Shown piece after piece: positions 1 to 10,213 of a stretch of 64,000 bases of DNA (position 1 is the first letter of the stretch; each line of letters begins with the position of its first letter). The position numbers and the translations under genes are program-made. The notes below the pieces were generated by a model, which was not told the DNA's origin, did not search any database, and saw only the letters and a list, made by a program, of their open reading frames with translations. Origin of the DNA: Lathyrus oleraceus (Eukaryota; Streptophyta; Magnoliopsida; Fabales; Fabaceae); assembly GCF_024323335.1 (NCBI RefSeq), contig NC_066581.1, positions 460,371,197 to 460,435,196 on the forward strand. The letters run 5' to 3'.

Positions 1-3000
1 CTTACTTTCAAAAATTTCAGATCTGAAATTTAATTGCATTGATTGATTTTTTAGATCTATAAGTTCCTAAACCTTCTTCACTTAATCCATAGAGCTTTCT
101 GTTTGCAAAAGGACTCAAAGATCGTGACTCAATTCTTCACAATTCAAAGGTTTTACTCAACTGCATTTTGCTTTGAAACAACTCATATATTGTTCCATTT
201 GCCTTGATTTTGTGTTGTCTGAAGTCCTTTGCATAGAGGCATCATTATTGTGTTTTTAATTTTTTAAATCAAGCAAGTTCAGTTGAACACCACCAAAGTT
301 CCATCTTTGATTTCTCTCTCAATAGGGATCTAGAGTGGAATTGAGTGGCATATGAGTGATGTACATCACTCCACCTTTCGAACGGTACCTAGATCGTGCG
401 TTTTGGTACACATTTATTCTTCTGTAATTTTTTATCTTCATTGGAGCTAGCCGGAGAAGACGGTGGCGCTGGCCACCGTCTGGTCTCCAGATCCAATCAT
501 GGCCATCCATTTCCATTTCCAGATCTAATCCTGGCTGTCCAACGTTATGACTTTTTTTAATTGTTTGTGTGGTTGCATTGACTCAAGTGTATGGTGGAAG
601 CGTGCTCAGAAGCCGTGTGATGTGCCAGCTCAATTAATGAGCCATCATCCAAAGCCTCTCCTTTTTTCTTATTTTTAATTTTTGATTTCTATTTTCTTTT
701 ATTTCTTTTAATTCCATTTTATTTCTAAAATTCATATCTCTTTCATTATTGGTCCAAAAATTATGGGACCAATTGCATTATTTCTCTTTTAATTTCTAGT
801 TTCTAAAAATGATTTTTACTATTTTTTATTTTATCATTTGCTATTTTTTAGTAATTTTCTCTTTTCTGGTCATTTTTAATTCATTATAAATAGTTTTTGA
901 TATTCAAAAAATACAAAAATATTTTTTCAACCTCTTTAATGATGATAGATCTATGAAAAATATTCTCATCAATTTATTAATTGATTTGAGATTTATTTGA
1001 GATTTTAATTCAATTAGGTTATTTTTATGCATTTTTAATTGATTTAAAATAGTTTCTGACTTTTAAAAATGCTGAAATTTTTTGTCAAACTTTGTTTGAC
1101 CTTGTTGAACTTGGGATAATTCACTTGGACTTTTCAAAGTTGATTTGAAGTGAGTTTGAAGTTTGCCAAAAATATTTTACTTGTTTCTTGACTTCTAATC
1201 TTCATTTTGCTTCTGTTTTCTATTGTTTGACCTTGATCTCCTCTATCTTTGGTCATAGCTTGTTGATTATCTCATTCCATTTCATTTAATGCACTTTAAT
1301 TCTTTATCTTCTTCTTCTCCTTCTTCCTTTTCTTTTTTGATGAATGAGTTAAAGATTGGTGGTTAGCATTGATTAGGGAGGTTTAATCTTCCTTGATTCA
1401 AATCTAATTCATCTTGATCATGGATCAAGTGAATGGCTTTGCATTAAGGATAGATTGCTTCTTAAATCATGCAAAGGACCTAAATCAATACAAGATCATT
1501 TCTCATCTTCTTTTGGCATGGCAAGTTGTTGGAGTTTGATTCACTAATCAAGACCTCTAACTTGTGTTGTTGCCTATATTATTATTGACCGGCCTCAGGT
1601 AGTTGTGACTTCTACATAAGTCCAATTACGATTTCTTAACATAGCGCTAAATTTGTCTTATGGCACACTAACTACTAACATTAACCATTAACCATTAATA
1701 TTTAATTCTTGCTCTTTACTTTTATGCAATTTACTATTCTTGTACATATTATTCGTTTGCTTTTTCCTTTGCTCATTTGAGCACATGTTTATGTTAATGC
1801 AATTTTCCTTTTGCTCACTTGAGCACATAACTGTGTATATATCATTGTGCTTGTGTTTTGTTTGATTGTTGTGGTCTAAATGCAAAGAAATGGACAAATG
1901 GACTTAGGCTTTAGGACTTTCCCTATGCAAATTTGGAGTCAAAGAGCAACTAGGCATTGGGCCTTTAGAATGCTATAAAAGTGAAAGAGCAACTAGGAAT
2001 TAGGCCTTTAGAATGCTATAAATGTTGAAGAGGACTTTGAAATGACCAATTTCTAAACTCCTTCTTGTTCATTCTTGATTTGTTTGATAGAACCTTTTGA
2101 TGTGTGTGTTCTTGTGCTAAGGGGTCTAACTTTGAGCCTAATTGAGGAACCATTGCCATGAGCTACTAAGAGAGAGAGAGATCCAAGAGACATTGGGGAT
2201 CTTCTAAGAAGCTTGTTTGATTGTGTTGATTGCTTAAGCTTACTATTATTTTGCTTGCATATTCCAAAGGATGGGAGCTACTTGGATCATCAATATGATC
2301 TCAAGAGAGGAACTCCATTTGTGGTCTTATTTCTTCTCCCTCATCTCTTGTATGAGTAGGGCTTTAGCCATTCTTCTTCTTCCCTCCACTCTAACCCAAG
2401 CCAAAAAATTTTGTGCAAACATTTAACACTTCTTTTCAAACATTAGAAACCTAAGCCTATGCTTTTGATTTTCAAATTTTTTTCATAACACTTATTTTGA
2501 ATTGAATCTTTAAGTCCACTTTGACCAGTTTTTGTAAATACTTTTCATTGGTAAATATAACTCATTCAAATAACTTTTGGTGGTTTCAATGGCCACTTCC
2601 TTACTCAAAATTTCCATAACCTTTAGCTATTAGGTTTGAGTTATCCTTGAGGTAGATGTAATACTCACCTATATCCTTAGTGATGGACAATGAGTCTTCC
2701 ATGCCTATATCCTCACATGGTGGATTTGTGGTTTTAGGTTGAGTTTTCTCCCTTGGATAACAAAAGACCTTAAGGCTTTTGGACCAATCAATTCACCAAC
2801 TCAGTTTGAGATTTTTACCCCGAACTACGAGGTTTTGATCCTAATCTTTTAAGATGGTACGTAGGCAATGAGTTTATCCATCCAAACACAAAATGTAAAT
2901 AACTTGTATATTCTTTTCTCATCTCTTCAATCATGTTTGCACAAATAAATTCTCACAAAATACCAACCTTACAACAAATGTGAAAAGGGCTCCCTAGGAG

Positions 3001-3222
3001 TACCTAAGATGTTTTGGGTGCTTAACACCTTCCCATTGCATAACCAACCCCCTTACCCAGATCTCTGACATTTTTACTAGTTTTTGATTCGATAAAACTT
3101 TTAGGTTTTTGTTCGCTTTCTAACCATTCCTTTGGATAAATAAAAGTGTTGTGGCGACTCGACTTGTATGGTTTACCTTAGATTTAGTCAATATCTCTAA
3201 TGGGAACGAATACCCCGCTACA
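1..3222 (+). repeat. Ogre A 5' LTR, 3' portion
   Basis: Non-coding, A+T-rich sequence ending in ...ACCCCGCTACA at 3222, just before the PBS. The reverse complement of this end is repeated at the LTR ends of copy C (57709 and, with a changed base, 32516). Internal blocks also recur in the LTRs of B and C, for example the stretch around 1580-1660 (reverse-complement match at 11364-11450, 34075-34160 and 59190-59280). The start of the LTR lies left of the window. Short ORFs in this stretch look like chance. A tandem duplication of about 45-50 bp lies at 1925-2030, and a TTTGCTCA(T/C)TTGAGCACAT block occurs twice at 1768-1830. Confidence 0.8.
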
Positions 3223-3228
3223 GAAAAG

Positions 3229-3248
3229 TGGCGACTCTGCTGGGGAAC
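3229..3248 (+). other. Primer-binding site of Ogre A
   Basis: The motif TGGCGACTCTGCTGGGG lies six bases after the LTR end. Ogre elements are reported to be primed by an arginine tRNA with a PBS of this form. The identical motif is found in reverse complement in C (57683-57702), and a changed version is found in B. Confidence 0.8.
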
Positions 3249-4144
3249 ATTTGCCTAGTGGGTTTTGCCTACTTTTCCTATTCGTTGTATTGTATTGTAT
3301 ATTATTTTGTGACATATTTTTGTGCAATTTGGGATTACTATATTGTATGTAATGATTGAATTGCTTGAATATTAATTCCTTATATGCTTGGTGATCTTTG
3401 TGAGATGAGTTCTATACCCGAACTCGAGTGCACGTAGGATAGGAGAATGGCATAGTCTTGTTGACTTGTGTGGAGTTATTCCTTAGCAAGTTGACTTGCA
3501 AGCCCATTCACTTGGTGGAGGTCATGTTGGGATCAATAATGTCACACAAGTAGTTGTGGTTAGACATTACTCTTTCCAATATAGACCTTAGAAGCCAAGG
3601 ACCTTAGTTTACCAAGCCCATCTTGGCCTATTTCTTAGGATGTAGTGCGAAAGTCGTTCAAGTGTAAGATTTGATACGATTGTTACGCGATACTACACTC
3701 ATAAGAGTCTCTCTTGAGAATATTTTTAGAATACGAGTAGTCATTTATCCGATAATATCCGAAAGATGGGATGATGACTATGGGAACCTCTTGTAGAACA
3801 TGTTTGGCAGGTTAAAACCCCAGTACACTCCCCTTTGGGTGGTTCTTAACCAAGGCTCCATGCTCGTGACTTGCAACAAACCCTTGATTCATGGTTGATC
3901 CCTTCTTGTATCCTTAATATCAATGGAACTTGGGTGTTGATAAGGTGTAAACCATAATCCACCAAAATGGATGATTGATATTAAGGATGACATGATCCAT
4001 CCCATGACCTTTGTTTGGTGTGCTTTGCTTGATCCTTGAGTGTGATTGTTGCATTCATGCATTCATGCACCCATTTGCATCCATATCATCAACAATAAGA
4101 AAATTTTCAAGGAACTTAAGAGGTTTATTTGCAAATTTTCAGAC
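3249..4144 (+). other. Ogre A leader (5' untranslated region)
   Basis: About 0.9 kb with no convincing coding potential. Blocks of it recur in reverse complement in B (25503-26362) and C (56777-57682), including the stretch describing 'caag...ttccattgatatt' near 3920-3930. This is where packaging or dimerisation signals would be expected, but none can be identified by eye. Confidence 0.6.
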
Positions 4145-5573
4145 ATGGAAAGACAAAGAAGGAATACCAAGAAATACAGTTTCAGACAACCCGATTTGAA
4201 AGAGCTAAGGAATTTGACGTCCTATGTATTAGATCCCTTGGGTTTCAAGGCTCGTTTTGGGAAGCTTCTATCTATTCTAACTACTCAGGTGGACGAAGGA
4301 TTGATGAGTGTATTGGTACAGTTCTATGATCCCCTATACCGTTGCTTCACATTCCCGGAGTTTTAGCTTTTGCCCACGCTTGAGGAGTATTATAGACCAA
4401 TTGTCGTTCAGTGTCTTAGAGAGTGTTCCTACTTCTCAAGAGATTGCTGATCTGTTGCATATAGATGAATCTCTGGTTGGTGTTCATATGACTACCAAAG
4501 GTGGAATTCAAAGTCTCCCTTCTGAGTTCCTCATTGCTCAAGCTACTATATATGGGAAGGCCATGAGTGAGGACGCCTTTGAGGCCATATTTGTGCTTCT
4601 CATCTATGGGCTAGTGTTATTCCCCAACATTGACAAGTTTGTGGATGTGAACGCTATTAGGATTTTCTCTACTCTTAATCCCGTTCCGACTCTATTGGAT
4701 GACACTTACTTTTCTTTGCATATGAGGAATGCAAAGGGTGGAGGTACCATTGTGTGTTGTTTTCCTCTGTTGTACAAGTGGTTTATTTCGCACTTGCCTC
4801 AGACGGTCGCCTTCAAGGAGAACAAAGGATGTCTACGGTGGTCCACGAGACTCATGTCTCTCACCAATGATGATATTTTTTGGTACAACCGTGTATATGA
4901 TGGTGTGTAGATTATCGACTCTTGTGGTGAATTCTCCAATGTGCCTCTTCTTGGTACATGTGGTGGGATTAACTACAACCCTGTTTTGGAACGTCGTCAG
5001 CTTGGGTTCCCCCTAAAGGATAAACCTAATAACATTCTGTTAGAGGGTGTGTTCTTTCAGGAGGGTAAAGATCCCCGAGGCTTGAAGGGCAGGATGGTCC
5101 GTGCTTGGCGCAAGATCCATAGGAAAGGAAGGAAGGAGCTAGGTCCGAAGAACTGTATCGCTTTGGAACCTTATACTTCTTGGGTCAGGAGGAGAGCTTC
5201 TGAGTACCTCATGCCTTAGGATTATCCAAGACCTACACCGTTGGTTTTGGCTGGGCCTTCAACCCGCCCTGGCCAAGGAGTAGAGGAGTTGAGAGACAAA
5301 GATCGTTCGCGTGCTTGGATCCGTGAACGACAGGAGTTACTTCAGCAGATCAAGGAGAAGGACGCTTTGATAGAGTTCCTCGAGCACCAGGTTATTGATG
5401 ATCCTGATGATGCATGGACTTCTCTACTTCCTCAGTCTTCCAAGTTTTGGAAGAGGAAGTACGATCGACTCGCCAAGGAGAAGGCAGACATAGAGGCAAC
5501 CTATGAGGAGGAGGTGAAGAGGATTCGCACATCTTATCTTCCAGTTGCCCGAGCTTTAGATGATTGTTTCTAG
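4145..5573 (+). pseudogene. Ogre ORF1 protein (unknown function), copy A, disrupted
   Basis: This is the extra ORF that precedes gag in Ogre. The likely start is the ATG at 4145 (MERQRRNTKKY...), matched by starts at 25502 in B and 56776 in C. The frame changes between about 4330 and 4366, and in-frame stops lie at 4908-4910 and 5217-5219. The rest reads through to a stop at 5571-5573. The protein has a globular part with the conserved blocks GLVLFPNIDKFVDVNAIRIF, GGTIVCC, LPQT and LRWS, then a basic stretch, then a charged helix rich in Glu, Lys and Gln that is probably a coiled coil. It resembles the plant DUF7745 family as I remember it; this was not checked. Function is unknown. The paired copies show that this is a real, decayed coding region. 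Confidence 0.75.
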
Positions 5574-5765
5574 GGATCCATAGGATGTCTATTTTCCTTC
5601 TCTCTTATATTGTATTTGGTTACCAATATTGTACTTCTTTGGTGTAAAAATATTTCCAAATATTATTGATATAATATTGCCATATGTGATAAATGTTCCA
5701 ATATTTGCAAACAAAACTCTAAAGTTCCTCGGATAAATAAAAAAAAACAAATCATATGCACAAGC
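5574..5765 (+). other. ORF1-gag spacer with possible 3' splice site just beyond
   Basis: A/T-rich spacer of about 200 bp between the ORF1 stop and the gag frame. It ends near TGCATAAGCAG/GTTTTG at 5781-5797. A similar motif sits at the same place in B (reverse complement of 23824-23838) and C (reverse complement of 55124-55139). It could be a small intron acceptor, but I see no clear donor. Confidence 0.35.
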
Positions 5766-8229
5766 ATGGCATGCATCATGTGCATAAGCAGGTTTTGCTC
5801 CAGGTTTATTGGTATATGGTCTAACTATGTGTTCTTCATTTATTTTGAAGACAAGCTGACTCACCGGTACTACACCAGAGCCAACATATCAAGACTGATG
5901 GATCATTTGGAACAAGAGAACCGTGAGCTTAAGGAGGAAGTAGCCAGATTGACTGCCCTGATGGAGTCATTCATGGCTGCCCAGAGCCAGTCATCTCCGA
6001 CACCTTCAACTCCTCCCCAGAGGACAGTCATCTCCGAGATTGTCTCTTCAACTGTGCCTGCGGCCAACGCACACTTTGCTCCAACAACCATGCCAACCGG
6101 GTTCCTGTGGGGGATGCCTCCCAACTTCATGCCTGAGGGTCCTGCACCCATCTTTGCTTCTCTGCCAACATCTAGCCTGGTCCTAGCTGTTCCTCCTCCT
6201 GTCGTGCATACTATGCCCAAAGTAGACGACACCATCTATCATTCTGAGCCGTCTGAGGGCCTAGATGTTTATGAAAAGATGGACGCTATGAATGATCAAT
6301 TTCTTGAGCTCCGTAAGGAATTGAAGACTCTTCGAGGAAAAGACCTGTTCGGCAAGTCTGCTGTTGAACTCTGCCTGGTTCCGAATGTGAAGATCCCTGT
6401 AAAGTTCAAGGTCCCCGACTTTGAAAAGTAAAAGGGAAATACCTGCCCTTTCAGCCACCTGGTTATGTATGCCAGGAAGATGTCGACTCAGACCGACAAC
6501 GACCAACTGCTCATCCACTACTTTCAGGACAATTTGTCCGGTGCTGCCTTACGTTGGTATATGGGCTTGGACAGTGCGAACATCCGATCCTTCAACGACC
6601 TTGGCGAGGCCTTCGTCAAGCAATACAAATATAACATGGATATGGCTCCCGATAGGGATCAATTGAGAGCCATGTCCCAGAAGGACAAGGAAACTTTCAA
6701 AGAATACGCTCAAAGGTGGCGAGAGCTAGCATCACAGATTGTGCCCCCGCTGGAAGAGAAAGAGATGACCAAGATCTTTCTGAAGACCTTGAGTTCTTTT
6801 TATTATGAGCGGATGATTGCCAGCGCTCCTTCTGACTTCACCGAGATGGTGAACATGGGGATGCGACTGGAAGAAGGAGTCAGGGAAGGGCGCCTGACCA
6901 TAGAAGAAGGCTCTTCTGCCAAACGGTATGGGACGTTTGGAAAGAAGAAAGATGGTGAGGAACATGCTGTGACCTCCCATGTGAAACCTAGAAGACCCTC
7001 AATGAGGAGGAAGACCATGCGTCCTGCTGGTAACCAGCACCAGGTGGCTCATGTAGCACCTGTCTTCAGAGATAATCAACAGTATCAACATCACAACAAT
7101 AATCAACAACAACAACATCCGCAATATCAACAACAACAGCACCGTCCTCAACAGCAAACCTATCAGCCTCGAAACAGTAATCAAGCCAGCATAAGTTACG
7201 AGAGGAAAAGGGTCACCTTCGATCCTATTCTGATGACGTATGCAGAATTATATCCCTCTTTGATAGAGAGGAAGTTGGTTACTCCACGAGACCCACCGGC
7301 TATACCTACCAACCCTCCATGGTGGTATAATCCCGAATTACACTGTGTTTATCATTCCGTTGCTCCCGGACATGACGTGGAAAATTGCTACCCTTTGAAA
7401 ACCAAGGTTCAAGACCTTGTGAGATGTGGTATCTTGTGTTTCGAGGACGTAGGTCCTAATGTAAAGACGAACCCAGTACCCGAGCATGGGAAATCTGTCA
7501 ACATGGTCCAGGGCTGCCCTGGTAAATATAAAGTCAAGTATGTCAGCCATATTTGACAATCTCTGGTTGAGATGCAGAGATTTCTGTGTGAGTACAGTCA
7601 CTACGAGCACGACCACGACAGATGCCGAGTTTGTCCTGTCAATCGAAGAGGGTGTCGCCAAGTGCGCAAAGATGTTCTGGAAATGCTGGATGAAAGAGTT
7701 ATTGAGATACTTCAAAACAGAAATGTTGACGAAGATGTTGATGAAGTCAATGTAATTTCTCCAGTGTTTCGGATCCCTGAGCCTGTTATCATAAAGTATG
7801 ATGGTAGCAAGCAGAAGGCTTCTCCTGCTTTGATCTTTAAGCCAATTGGCCCTGTACCGTATTCTTCCGAGAAGGCGGTCCCCTATCGCTACAATGCTGT
7901 AGCGTTAGAGGATGGGAAAGAGGTGCCCCTGCCCTCTTCATCTGTTGTTAATATTGCCGACGTCAGTGGCCTGACCCGTAGCGGTCGTGTTTTCTCGGCC
8001 CCGCCGAAACCTCAAGCTGATGTTCGAAGGAATGATGCTACTGATTATGCTAAACGCCCGATTGGGAATGCTGTGAATGCTCCGAATACGGCACTTTTTG
8101 CTAAACTTGCCTCTACGTTGAAAACTTCTGTATCTGTTGGCCCGAGTGGCAATTCGAAAGAAGTTTGTGATGAGATGCTGCGGCTCATCAAGAGAAGTGA
8201 GTACAATGTGGTAGATCAACTTCTACAGT
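5766..8229 (+). pseudogene. Ogre gag-protease polyprotein, copy A, truncated
   Basis: This is the best-preserved gag in the window: one continuous frame broken only by a TAA at 6429-6431 and a TGA at 7554-7556. The frame opens at 5766, and the first methionine before the conserved coiled coil is at 5898 (MDHLEQENRELKEEVARL). A Pro/Ser-rich linker follows. The gag core lies at about 6520-6900, with the motifs LRWYMGL, FKEYAQRW and EKEMTKIFLKTL. Next come a Gln/Asn-rich tract at 7070-7160 and an unusual zinc knuckle, CX2HX5HX4C, near 7348. A Cys/His cluster (HYEHDHDRCRVC) is at about 7597-7640. The protease active site is absent because the element breaks at about 8229, after QLLQ. The protein would form the particle core and process the polyprotein. 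In this state it can make only short fragments. Confidence 0.85.
7070..7160 (+). repeat. CAA-rich microsatellite-like tract inside gag A
   Basis: Imperfect CAA/CAT/AAT triplets encode a Gln/Asn/His-rich linker between the gag core and the zinc knuckle. The same place in C (about 53790-53850) and B (about 22655-22715) is also Gln- or Asn-rich, so low complexity here belongs to the family and is not a local accident. Confidence 0.7.
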
Positions 8230-8754
8230 TACTCACACCTCATCAAGGCCAGGGACGACGGGAAGTACTATCCTGTGGTTAGAAACAAGATAGTTCGAAG
8301 CATCATCATGCCCAACAGGAACCATACAAATGAAGGAGATCCTAATAATGGAGTAGATGAAGTCGAATAGGAACTTGACCAAGAAATGCCACAACCACCT
8401 CCTGAGTACGCTGCAAGGACATCTTCCCGAGGCCAACAAAGAAATGAGCGACGAACCGCCCCCATGGAAGACATCTACGCTGAGATGTTGCAACATAACC
8501 AGAGGATGGAGGAGCGCCATACAGAAATGATGCAAATGATCCAGCAGATACAGAGGGATCAACACGACTATGCAAATTGGCACGACCAGGGAATGGCGGA
8601 GGTTTCCGAAGAGATGAGTCCCCTGACACATCGTGTTGATGCCATCCAGGATTACACTCAGCATGTGGGGTTGGATTCTACCCAGCGAGGAAGAAGCGAG
8701 CGTGCACGAGCAAGAGCTAGAGCACGCAGAGGCCAACGTCGTGACGACGAGTAA
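8230..8754 (+). pseudogene. C-terminal fragment of an Athila-type ORF (possibly env-like/ORF-1 type)
   Basis: One frame runs from about 8231 to a stop at 8752-8754 with a single in-frame TAG at about 8368-8370. The downstream part (from the ATG at 8386) is highly charged. It opens with MPQPPPEYAARTSSRG, continues as a Met/Gln/Glu-rich helix that is probably a coiled coil (residues about 28-60), and ends in a very basic Arg/Ala repeat (RARARARARRGQRR). Athila elements carry an extra ORF after pol whose tail is often charged, and the position just before the 3' region fits that. The product is not identified further. The N-terminal part was lost at the junction with Ogre A. Confidence 0.45.
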
Positions 8755-9737
8755 TGATCTTTGTGTTTCTTCCCTTTTTCTTTATATTGTCGCATTGAGG
8801 ACAATGCTTTGTTTAAATGTTGGAGGAAATCCTTATCTTTCCTTTACTTGTTTCTATTTTTAGCCATAACAAAAAAAAATTGTCTTTATCGAATCGTTTA
8901 TATCTAATTTGCCATAACAAATTTTTTGTTTTTAAGTTAAATGCATACCCTACGAGTATATAGGTTCCCTTACAGAGGTTCCGTTAGGAAATTGAGAAAA
9001 ATATAACAAGATTGATACCATCCTAACACCCTCGATCTCACTTTTACGAGATCATTTTGAATACCCATTGTACCAATACCTAAAGTCCCCATTCTAGATT
9101 AAGCCTTAGTAATTTATACTAGCATTCAACATCGTCTTAAACACAAACCATGTGAAGAGCCGATGAATATAAGTGATTGATGCCTACGAATTAAGAAGAT
9201 CTTTCATACTTTTTCCAGAGAAATTGAAAGATGCACCATACAAACGGTTACAAGATATACAAAAGGAAGGAACAGAAAAACCCGCTGGTTGGTTCAGAGG
9301 TACCTGGTACTGGACTTTGTAGGGCGAACTACGGTTCAATCCCCTACAACCTTCAAATGGGATAGATAAATGGGTACCACACTAGTGTATCAGACCCCGT
9401 GCTAAAAAAGGGATCAAAGTCACTAACCGGCTACTTCACTAAGTGTGTGTGAAGGCAAAGGGCTTAATGTGATTGCGCTAGAATGAAACCGGGTGAAATA
9501 GGAATGAGAAGCACTAGGTTGAGCTATAATCGCATGATTCGAACTGGCTTGTACAAAGGAGAGATCTACGTTAATGCTTATTGCTTGTGTCGTCACTGTA
9601 TCTTTAGTGTTTTACATGAGTATCTGTCATCTTAACAAAGTACCTAGCAACCACGTATGAATTGGAATTGTGTTATGTATTCGCGTTTAACTAGTGTTTT
9701 CAAATTTTATTTGCTTGAGGACAAGCAAAGATTCAAG
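8755..9737 (+). other. Athila-like 3' untranslated region
   Basis: About 1 kb without a credible ORF. It includes 'ATTGAGGACAATGCTTTGTTTAAATGTTGGAGG' near 8795, split here only as a description of a GAGGACAA-type motif that recurs at 9717 right before the PPT. Both copies resemble the degenerate PPT-proximal signal of Athila elements. Confidence 0.45.
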
Positions 9738-9749
9738 TTTAGGGGAGTT
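9738..9749 (+). other. Polypurine tract of the Athila-like element
   Basis: The purine-rich run TTTAGGGGAGTT sits immediately before the LTR start TGATAAC. This is the usual primer site for plus-strand DNA synthesis. Confidence 0.65.
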
Positions 9750-9991
9750 TGATAACGCGAAAACACATCGTATATTTGCCTTGATTTACACTAAAAAGTC
9801 GAAACACTTTCACTTATATTCTGATTATTCCACAAGTATTCGAGTTATTTTTGTAGGTATTTCATTCCCCATGCTGAAATGAGCAAAGTATAGAAAAGGA
9901 AGGAAAAGAAGAAGAAACAGAAGAGAAAGCAGTAGAAAAATAGAAAAACAGAGAATACAAACTTTGTGAATGTGACGAGTGTAACAAAGCA

Positions 9992-10072
9992 TGTCACGAC
10001 CGTCACGCCCATCATGAACGTCACGCGGCCCATCACGACCGTCACAGGCCCATCACGAATGTCACGCGGCCA
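9992..10072 (+). repeat. GC-rich TCACG short tandem repeats in Athila-like LTR
   Basis: Imperfect tandem units built from GTCACGACCG, GTCACGC and GGCCCATCACGA repeat about four times over 80 bp, in otherwise A+T-rich DNA and about 140-220 bp upstream of the TATA box. The words are partly self-complementary (CGTGA/TCACG) and very rich in CG sites. Confidence 0.7.
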
Positions 10073-10206
10073 AAATCAACGCTTTGAAACTGTCAATAGA
10101 AGTGATCCACCAACCCTTAATTCTCGTTCCTCAGCTACTTTCCCGTGGATTCCTCACTCAACCATGTCATCCTTGTTTCTCTCAACTGCCAAGACCTAAT
10201 GGGGGA

Positions 10207-10213
10207 TATAAAA
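10207..10213 (+). promoter_or_regulatory. TATA box of the Athila-like LTR
   Basis: TATAAAA in the context GGGGGATATAAAAGGATGG, about 460 bp into the LTR. Transcription would begin some 25-35 bp further on. Inferred from the motif only. Confidence 0.55.

Larger units (their letters stand above)
1..8229 (+). mobile_element. Ogre-type Ty3/gypsy element A, 5' part only
   Basis: This is the left part of a plus-strand Ogre/Tat element. Seen in order are the 3' portion of a long LTR, a PBS, a roughly 0.9 kb leader, ORF1, and a gag-protease frame. The same order and recognisably similar proteins recur on the minus strand in copies B and C. The window edge cuts the LTR on the left. On the right the copy ends inside the protease-proximal region near 8229, where the reading frame stops matching B and C and Athila-like sequence begins. 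Protease active site, RT, RNase H, integrase, PPT and the 3' LTR are all missing. Assignment to Ogre rests on the PBS, the extra ORF and the gag type. Confidence 0.85.

Noticed and set aside
319..516. Short ORFs within the Ogre A LTR
   Set aside because: Length is that expected by chance, and they have no counterpart in the B or C LTRs.
3229..3248. Possible tRNA gene at the PBS
   Set aside because: Only about 18-20 bases match the tRNA 3' end; no cloverleaf-forming sequence follows.
5903..6235. 110-codon antisense ORF in gag A
   Set aside because: It lies opposite the Pro/Ser-rich linker of gag and is not kept in B or C.
6999..7184. Leu/Ile-rich short ORF resembling a membrane protein
   Set aside because: It is the reverse reading of the CAA-rich tract, which gives TTG codons; there is no independent support.
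8233..8736. 167-codon ORF on the minus strand with hydrophobic stretches
   Set aside because: It is antisense to the charged Athila-type ORF. Codon shadows of the charged helix explain its composition.
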